Below are positions 1 to 5,922 of a stretch of DNA of 7,096 bases, piece by piece; position 1 is the stretch's first letter; each line of letters opens with the position of its first letter. A model generated the notes under the pieces. The model did not search any database. It was not told the origin of the DNA and saw only the letters and a list, made by a program, of their open reading frames with translations. The stretch spans positions 1-7,096 of the forward strand of contig JAAKFX010000083.1 in the NCBI GenBank assembly GCA_011064865.1, given 5' to 3'. The stretch comes from Candidatus Anoxychlamydiales bacterium (GTDB taxonomy: Bacteria > Chlamydiota > Chlamydiia > Chlamydiales > SM23-39). The position numbers were made by a program, and so were the translations under genes.

Positions 1-501
1 GGTTTAGTCTCTCCTATATATGCTTCATCAGCAAGTGGCTTTCCTCTAACAATGCAAATTAAACAGACTCGTTTTAAAGTAATATTTTTAGATATTGGCC
101 TTGTTCAACATGCATTGAAAATTGATCCTGAAACAATTTTTGAAAAAGATATAATTCAAATCAATCGAGGAGCTATTGCAGAGCAATTTGTTGGACAAGA
201 AATTTTAGCATATACAGATCCACATACAGAAGGTCAACTTTTTTATTGGCAAAGAGAGAAAAAAACAAGCGATGCTGAGATTGATTATCTATATACTATT
301 GGTAGTCAAATATTACCAATTGAAGTAAAAGCAGGGCCTTTTGGAAGATTAAAATCCTTAAATCAGTTTATGACAGAAAAAAAATCACCACTAGGAATTT
401 TAATTTCTCAAAATCCCCTCTCTTTTAAAAACAATATTTTAACAGTTCCATTTTATCTTATTAGCTATCTTCCTATATTGCTCAAAAAATTATTAAAATA
501 A
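1..501 (+). CDS. DUF4143-type ATPase, C-terminal part (5' end outside window)
   Basis: The reading frame is open from base 1, so the gene starts upstream; the Met codon at 52 is internal. The visible 166 residues match the C-terminal DUF4143 region of the large family of predicted AAA/archaeal-type ATPases: an opening GLVSPIYASSASGFPL, then FLDIGL (residues 29-34), GAIAEQFVGQEILA (57-70), FYWQRE, and EIDYL followed by PIEVKAG. Asp95 with Glu108 and Lys110 of the EVK gives a PD-(D/E)XK nuclease-like arrangement, which is typical of this domain. Family members usually run to about 400 residues with an N-terminal Walker ATPase domain, which is not visible here. Their cellular role is poorly known; I infer no specific function. 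The gene does not look like part of the polysaccharide operon, which it meets tail to tail with no bases between the stop codons. Confidence 0.85.
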   Translation, partial: GLVSPIYASSASGFPLTMQIKQTRFKVIFLDIGLVQHALKIDPETIFEKDIIQINRGAIAEQFVGQEILAYTDPHTEGQLFYWQREKKTSDAEIDYLYTIGSQILPIEVKAGPFGRLKSLNQFMTEKKSPLGILISQNPLSFKNNILTVPFYLISYLPILLKKLLK

Positions 502-523
502 TTATTTTTGATTATTTTTTTTT
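484..523. terminator. possible bidirectional A/U-only terminator over two abutting stop codons
   Basis: The stop codons TAA (499-501, plus) and TAA (502-504, minus) touch and sit at the centre of a 14-bp perfect palindrome, AAAATAATTATTTT (495-508). For plus-strand RNA, 495-502 can pair with 511-518 across an 8-base loop, followed by a T run ending at 523. For minus-strand RNA, 497-503 can pair with 488-494, followed by six U (484-489). The stems contain no G-C pairs and the minus-strand loop is very tight, so the folding energy would be low. Part of the symmetry follows from two lysine-rich C-termini facing each other. This is only a candidate. Confidence 0.3.
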
Positions 524-1545
524 AAGATTTTTTTTAGAATATCTTTGACTTTTTGAGACTTTTGTTTTTTTGCTAAAAATATTGTATCTTCAGTTTCAAC
601 TAAGATAATATTATCTAATCCCATAGTAGAAATTAGCTTTTTTTTAGAAAAAATTAACGATTTTTTTGTATCTAATGTAACAACATTTCCCCTCACTACA
701 TTTTCATTTTCATCTTTTGGCATTACCTCATATAAACTATCCCAAGATCCTACATCTGACCAAGAAATATCTAAAATTTGAACTAAAATATTTTTAGTTT
801 TCTCAATTAAAGCATAATCTATTGATTTTTTTTCTATTTTAGAAAAATTTTTTAAAAATTTGTCATATGAAAGCTCATAAAACTCAAAAAGATTAGGACT
901 ATGTTTTTTTATCTCATTTTTAAAAGTTTTTTCAGTAAATAAAAACATACCAGAGTTCCATAAATAATTTTCAGATAAGAAAAATTTTTTTGCTTTTTCA
1001 AAAGATGGCTTTTCAACAAAAGCATCTACTTTATAAAGATCTAGATCTTTAGATTCTTTTTTGCCAAGCTTTACATAACCATATCCTGTTTCGATCTTAT
1101 GAGGCCTGATTCCAAAAATTACAATTTTATTTTTTTCAAAAGAACTTAATCTTTCAATATAAGATAAAAATTTATCTTTTGGAAAAATCAAATGATCAGA
1201 TGGTAGAAAAAGTAATTTTTCTCTCTCTTCAATCATTTTCTTTTCTTTTAAAGTTTTTATCGCAAATAAAATAGCTGGAGCTGTATTTCTTTTATCTGGC
1301 TCTAATAGAATTTTAATCTTCTTTTTAAAATTTATCTCTTCAATTTGCTCTTTCGTTATTGTTTCAAAGTTTTTATTTGTAACTACTACGATTTCATTGA
1401 TGCTTTTGCAAGTCTCAAATCTTTTAATAGTTTTTTGAAATAAAGATTCTTGATCTAAAAATTTTAAAAATTGTTTTGGAAGATTTTTATTAGATATTGG
1501 CCAAAGCCTCTTGCCTACTCCTCCTGCTAAAATTATTGCTTTCAT
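502..1545 (-). CDS. manC: mannose-1-phosphate guanylyltransferase (GDP-mannose pyrophosphorylase)
   Basis: This cytoplasmic enzyme makes GDP-mannose from GTP and mannose-1-phosphate (EC 2.7.7.13), supplying mannosyl residues and GDP-6-deoxyhexoses. The 347-residue product shows the nucleotidyltransferase signature GGVGKRLWPIS (8-18) and PKQF (23-26), then EPDKRNTAPAI (82-92), PSDH (115-118), GYGYV (154-158), VEKP (177-180), WNSGMF (196-201) and SWSDVGSWDSLYE (261-273). The last motif is diagnostic of GDP-mannose rather than glucose or GlcNAc pyrophosphorylases. The length fits the single-domain form; the C-terminal phosphomannose isomerase domain of about 470-residue bifunctional enzymes is absent. 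It is the last gene of the minus-strand operon, 77 bases after the WbaZ-like gene. The ATG start has only a weak purine-rich upstream stretch. Residues 165-172 are encoded by an 18-bp perfect palindrome, and the lysine-rich C-terminus runs through A8 and A9 tracts. Confidence 0.95.
   Translation of the reverse strand: MKAIILAGGVGKRLWPISNKNLPKQFLKFLDQESLFQKTIKRFETCKSINEIVVVTNKNFETITKEQIEEINFKKKIKILLEPDKRNTAPAILFAIKTLKEKKMIEEREKLLFLPSDHLIFPKDKFLSYIERLSSFEKNKIVIFGIRPHKIETGYGYVKLGKKESKDLDLYKVDAFVEKPSFEKAKKFFLSENYLWNSGMFLFTEKTFKNEIKKHSPNLFEFYELSYDKFLKNFSKIEKKSIDYALIEKTKNILVQILDISWSDVGSWDSLYEVMPKDENENVVRGNVVTLDTKKSLIFSKKKLISTMGLDNIILVETEDTIFLAKKQKSQKVKDILKKILKKNNQK
1034..1051. repeat. 18-bp perfect palindrome inside manC
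   Basis: The sequence TAAAGATCTAGATCTTTA reads the same on both strands. It encodes the K-D-L-D-L region of ManC, in the stretch between GYGYV and VEKP that is variable in this family. Its core ATCTAGAT is shared with the palindromes at 1590-1601 and 1630-1641, but the outer arms differ. It could be a diverged relative of those elements or chance in an A+T-rich gene. Confidence 0.5.
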
Positions 1546-1576
1546 AAATTTTTATCTTTTTAATTTTTAAAGATTT

Positions 1577-1642
1577 CCATCTGGATGGCCCATCTAGATG
1601 GCCCGTCTAGACGGGTTATCTATTATTTGCCATCTAGATGGC
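1577..1642. repeat. array of four short palindromes, consensus CCRTCTAGAYGG
   Basis: Four units occur: copy 1 CCATCTGGATGG (1577-1588, one mismatch in symmetry), copy 2 CCATCTAGATGG (1590-1601, perfect), copy 3 CCCGTCTAGACGGG (1602-1615, perfect 14 bp) and copy 4 GCCATCTAGATGGC (1629-1642, perfect 14 bp). The 12-bp cores of copies 1-3 start at 1577, 1590 and 1603, an exact 13-bp period. Copies 3 and 4 are each followed by TTATCT (1616-1621 and 1643-1648), forming a 20-bp direct repeat offset by 27 bp. The units are about half G+C in very A+T-rich surroundings. They lie in the gap before manC, with copy 4 inside the end of the upstream glycosyltransferase gene. In RNA each 14-mer can fold into a 5-bp stem with a CUAG loop, and any two units can pair with each other. 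No U tract follows, so this is not a standard terminator. The function is unknown: it may be a REP-like or protein-binding element, an mRNA stabiliser, or a mobile palindrome. Confidence 0.9.
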
Positions 1643-2729
1643 TTATCTTTTCTAAAACAAAATCATTAAACTCTTTTTTAAATCTTTCTTCTGAAAATTT
1701 CATAGCATGTTCTCTAATCTTATATAGATCAAAATCTTTTTTCTCAAATTTTTCTACTGCATTCATAATACTTTGAATATTTTGCTCATTAAAAAATATC
1801 CCAGTTTTATTCTCTACAACACTCTCCTTCACACCTCCTTTTGAAAGTGCAATAACAGGAGTCGAACTAGCCATTGCTTCAACTGGTAAAATCCCAAAAT
1901 CTTCAATAGCTGCAAAAACAAATGCTTTTGCTTTCGATAAATATTTTTTTAATGTTTCATCATTTTGATAGCCTAGAATCTCAATATTTTTAGATGCTTT
2001 ACTCTTAATTTTTTTCATATCAGGTCCATCGCCAATAACAACCAGTTTCTTATCTTTCATTTTAGAAAAAGCTTCAACTATTAGATCTACTTTTTTATAT
2101 GGAACAAATCTAGATGCCGTTAAATAATAATCATCTTTCTCATAACAAGGCTGAAAATAATTTACATCTACAGGAGGATAGATGACTTTAGCCTCTTTGT
2201 TGTATAATTTTTCAATTCTATTCGCTACAAATTTAGAATTCGCAATAAATTCATCAACTCTTTTTGCAGATGTTATGTCCCACATCCTCAAATAATGTAA
2301 AATTATTTGAGCTAGCCTTGCTTTTATCCCCTTTTTTAAATTTGACTCATTCAAATATTGAAAATATAGATCCCAAGCATATCTCATCGGAGTATGGCAG
2401 TAGCAAATATGAAGTTGATCAAATCTAGTTAAAACTCCCTTTGCCACGCAGTGTGACGATGATAAAATTACATCATACTCAGATAGATCAAACTGCTCTA
2501 TTGCAAATGGGAAAAACATCAAATATTTTTGATAAAGTTTTGTAGAAAAGGGCAATTTTTCAATAAATGATGAAACAATTTTTTTATCTTCAAAAAAAGT
2601 GCCCTTTAATGCTTTTGGATTTTTTAAAAGTGTATAAATCGGTGATGGGAAAAGATCATGCATTAGCTTTAAGACCTTTTCTCCACCAGCTACAGATACT
2701 AACCAATCATGAACAATCGCAGTCTTCAT
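1623..2729 (-). CDS. GT4 glycosyltransferase, WbaZ-like (probable mannosyltransferase)
   Basis: This is a GT-B-fold family 4 glycosyltransferase that would transfer a sugar from a nucleotide donor to a growing lipid-linked glycan at the cytoplasmic face of the inner membrane. The N-terminal half has HDWL (7-10), GGEK (15-18) and CHTPMRYAWD (111-120), features of the WbaZ-like group. The C-terminal half has YPPVD (184-188), SRFVPYKK (206-213), VIGDGP (231-236) and the E-x7-E donor-site motif (Glu276 and Glu284 in EDFGILPVE). Its 368 residues are full length. The ATG overlaps the upstream gene's stop as ATGA (2726-2729), with GGA at 2739-2741 as a modest ribosome site. Salmonella WbaZ is a mannosyltransferase and manC follows in this operon, so GDP-mannose is the likeliest donor; this is inferred. 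The last codons (SHLDG before the final Lys) come from palindrome copy 4, so the C-terminal tail looks reshaped by the repeat. Confidence 0.88.
   Translation of the reverse strand: MKTAIVHDWLVSVAGGEKVLKLMHDLFPSPIYTLLKNPKALKGTFFEDKKIVSSFIEKLPFSTKLYQKYLMFFPFAIEQFDLSEYDVILSSSHCVAKGVLTRFDQLHICYCHTPMRYAWDLYFQYLNESNLKKGIKARLAQIILHYLRMWDITSAKRVDEFIANSKFVANRIEKLYNKEAKVIYPPVDVNYFQPCYEKDDYYLTASRFVPYKKVDLIVEAFSKMKDKKLVVIGDGPDMKKIKSKASKNIEILGYQNDETLKKYLSKAKAFVFAAIEDFGILPVEAMASSTPVIALSKGGVKESVVENKTGIFFNEQNIQSIMNAVEKFEKKDFDLYKIREHAMKFSEERFKKEFNDFVLEKISHLDGK
2287..2311. repeat. 10-bp inverted repeat with 5-base loop inside a glycosyltransferase gene
   Basis: CTCAAATAAT (2287-2296) and ATTATTTGAG (2302-2311) are perfect reverse complements separated by GTAAA. 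The stem lies within the WbaZ-like coding sequence (around residues 140-148, the Q-I-I-L-H-Y-L region). A hairpin could form in the mRNA or in single-stranded DNA, but no U tract follows on either strand and no function is suggested by context. Confidence 0.4.
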
Positions 2730-3835
2730 AGAATTTTTTCCATTAGATCAATATGTTTTTTTACAAAATCATCAACTGTAAATGATTTTATTCTATTAAG
2801 GCCTTTTTCAATCAAAGATTTTCTAAAAAATTTATCTTCAAGCATCTTTTTCATAGCTAAATATATGCTTTTATAGTCTTGAGGCTCTATATATAGGGCA
2901 GCATCAGAGCATATCTCAGGCATTGAAGCTCTATTAGATACAATAGCTGGACATTTGAGGCTCATAGCCTCTAGTGGAGGGTAGCCAAAGCCTTCATATT
3001 TGGATGGAAATACTAAAGAGATAGCATTTTCATAAATAACTTTTAGCTCCAAACCACTTACTCTACTCAATATTTTAATCTTCTTTTCCAAAACCTCATT
3101 TGAGTTTAAAATCTTTTCAACATCTATAAAATTTTTCAGGTTTTTACTCTTTCCAACTATCACTAAAAAAATATCTGAAAACTCTTTTTCGATTTCTTCA
3201 AAAGCTTTTATCAAATTTGACAAATTTTTATGAGGTTTAAAATTTCCAACAAATAAAAAATATTTCTTAGGCAGATTTAACTTTTTAAAAATATTTTCTC
3301 TCTCTTCATCTGTTATATTTGTGTTTAAAAAATCAAAATCTACCCCATTGTGAATTACATCAATTTTAGCTTCTTTTATTTTTGTATATTTCAAAAGTTC
3401 AGATTTTGAAAATTCAGATACAGTTATAATTTTATCGGCATGTAAAGCTGCTTTACATATAAAAAGTTTTGCATAGATTTTTTCTAAAAATTTCAACTTC
3501 GAAAAAAAAGCCAAATGATAAACATCATGAATCGTCATCATTCTTTTTTTAGCTCTTATCGGTAATATTGGCACATTAAAATGTGGTGAAAAAAAAAGAT
3601 CACATCTCGGAATTTTTAAAGGTAGTAATATCTGCTCTTTTATCGAATAGATCGGAGCATTTAATATTATCAGCTCAAACTTTTCACTCAGCCATGTTTC
3701 CTTTTTTGCAATCTCCTCATTTACAATCAAAAAGATTTTAAATTCTGAATTTTTTAGATTTTTCAAAAGATCTCTTACGTACGTTCCAATCCCTGCACTA
3801 TAAAACATTCTCGCATCTATGCAGACTTTTTTCAT
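2726..3835 (-). CDS. GT4 glycosyltransferase, MtfB/WbdB-like
   Basis: This is a second GT-B-fold family 4 glycosyltransferase of 369 residues, of the MtfB/WbdB-like group that includes O-antigen mannosyltransferases. Visible features are an N-terminal DAR with GIGTY (15-19), SPHFNVP (83-89), TIHDVYH (101-107), ITVSEFSK (137-144), VIHNGVD (160-166), the loop VGNFKPHKN (196-204) and the E-x7-E motif from Glu281 to Glu289 (EGFGYPPLE). The product should work at the cytoplasmic membrane on a lipid-linked glycan. It overlaps the preceding oxidase gene by 4 bases (ATGA, 3832-3835) and the following glycosyltransferase by 4 bases (2726-2729), so the three are almost certainly co-translated. AAAGAG six bases upstream of the ATG serves as ribosome site. 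A T9 tract (3589-3597 on the plus strand reads A9) falls in codons 80-82 and could be prone to slippage. Donor and acceptor cannot be read from the sequence. Confidence 0.88.
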   Translation of the reverse strand: MKKVCIDARMFYSAGIGTYVRDLLKNLKNSEFKIFLIVNEEIAKKETWLSEKFELIILNAPIYSIKEQILLPLKIPRCDLFFSPHFNVPILPIRAKKRMMTIHDVYHLAFFSKLKFLEKIYAKLFICKAALHADKIITVSEFSKSELLKYTKIKEAKIDVIHNGVDFDFLNTNITDEERENIFKKLNLPKKYFLFVGNFKPHKNLSNLIKAFEEIEKEFSDIFLVIVGKSKNLKNFIDVEKILNSNEVLEKKIKILSRVSGLELKVIYENAISLVFPSKYEGFGYPPLEAMSLKCPAIVSNRASMPEICSDAALYIEPQDYKSIYLAMKKMLEDKFFRKSLIEKGLNRIKSFTVDDFVKKHIDLMEKIL

Positions 3836-5037
3836 TTTGGGCTCTTTGTCAATTCAGAGATATGCTTTGCAATAGCCATACACGCAGTTGCAGCTGGTGA
3901 TGGCGCATTTAATACATGTACTTGATTTTCTTTCTTTAAAATAGCAAAATCATCGATTAATCTACCATCTGAGCCTACAGCTTGAGCTCGAATCCCAGAA
4001 GATCCCGCCTCAATATCATCCATCTCAATTTGAGGTAGCATTTTTTGCATAGATCTCAAAAATGCCTTTTTACTAAATGATCTATACATTTCAAAAAGCC
4101 CCATCTTCCAATATTTAAACGCAATTTTTACAAAACCCTTATATAAAAGAGAGTCCATTAAATCCTTCATGTTTATATCAGATTTTTTATAACCCTCTCT
4201 TGCAAAAGCAAAAACAGCATTAGGTCCTGCATGTACAGATCCATTAATCATACGAGTTAAATGAACTCCTAAAAAGGGAAAATTTGGATCTGGCACTGGA
4301 TATACCAATGCTTTTATTAAATCTTTTTTCTCTTTTTTAATATCATAATACTCCCCTCTAAAAGGAATGATCTTAAGTGGAAGTTTTTCTCCTGGCATCG
4401 CCATTTTAGCAATTCTATCAGAATGCAAACCCGCACAATTTATTAAAAATTTAGCCTTAAAAGTATCTGTCTCCGTTGATATTGAAAAATCTGATCCCTC
4501 TTTTTTGATACCAATTACTTTTTGATTTAATAAAACTTTGCCACCGAGTTTTTCTATCTCTTCTTTTATCTTTTTTGATACTTTAAAATAATCAGTAATC
4601 TCACAGCTAGGAACATGCAAACCTTTAATAGCTTTAATATGAGGTTCAATCTCTTTAATCTCCTCTTTTGAAATTATCTTAAGGCCTTCTACCTTATTTG
4701 CATTTCCTCTTTTTTCTAATTCATATAATCGAGATAGCTCCTTTTCGTCAGAAGCTACTATAATTTTTCCACATCTCTCTTTTTTTATATTAAACTCATC
4801 ACAAAATTTAATAAGAGCTTCTCTTCCCTCTAAACAATTTTTGGCTTTCAATGATCCAGGCTTATAATAAAGACCTGAATGAATCACCCCACTATTTTTT
4901 GAAGTTTGATGAGATGCTATCTCAGACTCTTTTTCTAAAACAATTAAAGATGCATTTTTGTTTTGTTTTAATATTTGATAGCTTGTTGCTAATCCAACAA
5001 TGCCAGATCCTACAGTTAAAAAATCTACTTTTTCCAT
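3832..5037 (-). CDS. lhgO: FAD-dependent L-2-hydroxyglutarate oxidase family protein
   Basis: LhgO-family enzymes use FAD to oxidise L-2-hydroxyglutarate to 2-oxoglutarate, in E. coli passing electrons to the membrane quinone pool. The 401-residue product has an N-terminal dinucleotide-binding motif VGSGIVG (9-15), an acidic residue ending the second strand (LEKE, 34-37), the family signature HQTSKNSGVIHSG (43-55) with YYKPGSLK (57-64), NCAGLHSD in the middle, and a C-terminal GIRAQ (348-352) and NAPSPAATA (377-385). These match LhgO closely and none looks disrupted. I chose the ATG at 5037, giving MEKVDF just before the FAD strand; an in-frame TTG at 5046 would add three residues. Neither start has a clear ribosome site. 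It is the first gene of the minus-strand operon and overlaps a glycosyltransferase by ATGA, an unusual setting for this metabolic oxidase. The real substrate might be another 2-hydroxy acid. Confidence 0.85.
   Translation of the reverse strand: MEKVDFLTVGSGIVGLATSYQILKQNKNASLIVLEKESEIASHQTSKNSGVIHSGLYYKPGSLKAKNCLEGREALIKFCDEFNIKKERCGKIIVASDEKELSRLYELEKRGNANKVEGLKIISKEEIKEIEPHIKAIKGLHVPSCEITDYFKVSKKIKEEIEKLGGKVLLNQKVIGIKKEGSDFSISTETDTFKAKFLINCAGLHSDRIAKMAMPGEKLPLKIIPFRGEYYDIKKEKKDLIKALVYPVPDPNFPFLGVHLTRMINGSVHAGPNAVFAFAREGYKKSDINMKDLMDSLLYKGFVKIAFKYWKMGLFEMYRSFSKKAFLRSMQKMLPQIEMDDIEAGSSGIRAQAVGSDGRLIDDFAILKKENQVHVLNAPSPAATACMAIAKHISELTKSPK
3842..3847 (-). promoter_or_regulatory. ribosome binding site of the MtfB/WbdB-like gene
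   Basis: The minus strand reads AAAGAG, six bases before the ATG at 3835, inside the last codons of the oxidase gene. It is one of only two clear Shine-Dalgarno-like sites in the window and supports this start together with the ATGA overlap. Confidence 0.55.
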
Positions 5038-5211
5038 AGTTTTCAATTTTAAGTTTAAAAAGTTTCAATCAATATTTTAGATTCCTATTTTAATCCAATT
5101 TTCATCTAAATAAAAGAACTCTTTTCTCTATTTTGATAAATTTTGTTGCAAATAAAAAAGCAGCTCTAAAAAATCTAGAGTTACTAAATAAAACTTAGAG
5201 CTAAATTTTAT
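5038..5211. promoter_or_regulatory. divergent intergenic region, presumed promoters both ways
   Basis: This 174-base A+T-rich gap separates the start of the minus-strand oxidase/glycosyltransferase/manC operon from the plus-strand methyltransferase, so it should hold promoters for both. No strong sigma-70 pair stands out. One weak minus-strand candidate is TTGATT (5067-5072) with TAAAAT (5046-5051), 15 bases apart; it would put the transcript start almost at the ATG at 5037, which would fit the lack of a ribosome site there. In such A+T-rich DNA matches of this quality arise by chance. Confidence 0.4.
5162..5202 (+). repeat. inverted repeats in the leader of the methyltransferase gene
   Basis: AGCTCTAA (5162-5169) and TTAGAGCT (5195-5202) are perfect reverse complements 25 bases apart. 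Between them TAGAGTT (5176-5182) can instead pair with AGCTCTA (5162-5168), with one G-U pair and a 7-base loop. The two pairings are mutually exclusive. The 3' arm contains the only ribosome-site-like AGAG (5197-5200), 11 bases before the ATG at 5212. This could be a protein-binding site or a leader hairpin affecting translation. Nothing else supports regulation. Confidence 0.5.
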
Positions 5212-5922
5212 ATGAAAGAAGAAATTTTTAAAAGCTACCCCACTTTACTTACAAATAATCAAACTTCAAAAAATATTTCAAATTATGATGAAAAATATTT
5301 CAAAACTTTTTATCTAAATAAATTACCCAAAGACAAAAATGCTAAAATTTTAGATCTCGGCTGCGGAAGTGGTAAATATTTAAAAATTTTAAACAAACTC
5401 GGCTATAAAAATACTTTTGGTATTGATATAAGCATTGAGCAAATCAAAGTCGCTAAAAAATCTAATATTTTCAATGTTGAGTGTATCGACGCTTTAAAAT
5501 TTTTGAAAAATACCAAAGAAAAATATGATACTATACTCTTGATCGATGTTTTAGAACATATTGAGCTGGGAAGTAGCTTTGATCTTATAAATCTTATCTA
5601 CAACTCTTTAAATACTCATGGACAATTTTTTATTCAAGTACCAAACGCTCTAGCTCCTTTTTCCCCTCTTAGATATTCAGATATTACTCACAATAGAGCA
5701 TATACAACCTTCTCCCTTAGACAAACTCTAAATTATTCAAACTTTAAAAATTTTAAATTTTATGAACTAGCCCCATTTTCACATGGAATCAAAAGTTTTA
5801 TTAGAAATATCTTATGGCACACTGCAATAAAACCTTGTCTCAAAGCCTTTATGCTAACATCATATGGCACTAGCTTTGAAAAGATTTATACTGCTAACTT
5901 TTTATGTGAATGTAAAAAATAG
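5212..5922 (+). CDS. class I SAM-dependent methyltransferase (Methyltransf_23-like)
   Basis: This predicted soluble methyltransferase uses S-adenosylmethionine. Its 236 residues show the Rossmann-fold motifs in order: ILDLGCGSGKY (46-56) for motif I, GIDIS (70-74) with Asp72 placed for the SAM ribose, IDVLEHI (111-117), and FFIQVPNA (139-146). After that come THNRAYTTFSLRQTL (159-173) and a C-terminal region with FIRNILWH (197-203). The TH-R-T-SL pattern is common in Methyltransf_23 proteins of polysaccharide clusters. The substrate cannot be told; a sugar hydroxyl, a glycan end or a lipid-linked intermediate are all possible. It stands alone on the plus strand, divergent from the manC operon and convergent with the epimerase operon, and its TAG stop touches the neighbour's stop. 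The ATG at 5212 has only a weak upstream AGAG. Confidence 0.85.
   Translation: MKEEIFKSYPTLLTNNQTSKNISNYDEKYFKTFYLNKLPKDKNAKILDLGCGSGKYLKILNKLGYKNTFGIDISIEQIKVAKKSNIFNVECIDALKFLKNTKEKYDTILLIDVLEHIELGSSFDLINLIYNSLNTHGQFFIQVPNALAPFSPLRYSDITHNRAYTTFSLRQTLNYSNFKNFKFYELAPFSHGIKSFIRNILWHTAIKPCLKAFMLTSYGTSFEKIYTANFLCECKK

Noticed and set aside
52..501. Complete small gene starting at the ATG at 52
   Set aside because: The frame is open to base 1 and the upstream 17 codons match the family (GLVSPIYA and so on), so this is the tail of a longer gene.
1577..1642. CRISPR array
   Set aside because: The repeats are only 12-14 bp, contiguous or separated by 13 bases, with no unique spacers of 25-40 bp and no cas genes.
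1577..1642. Intrinsic terminator between the WbaZ-like gene and manC
   Set aside because: The palindromes could fold, but no U tract follows on the minus strand, and one unit lies inside the coding region. manC would then also need its own promoter, which I could not see.
1585..1776. Open frame of 63 codons on the plus strand beginning in the palindrome array
   Set aside because: It lies antisense to the end of the WbaZ-like gene, has no ribosome site, and its first residues simply translate the repeats. It looks like a shadow frame.
4851..5039. Open frame of 62 codons on the plus strand
   Set aside because: It is antisense to the well-supported oxidase gene, and its protein is low-complexity with no recognisable motif.
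5899..5918. Terminator hairpin at the second convergent junction (TTTTTA pairing with TAAAAA)
   Set aside because: The stem is six A-T pairs and is not followed by a T run on either strand.
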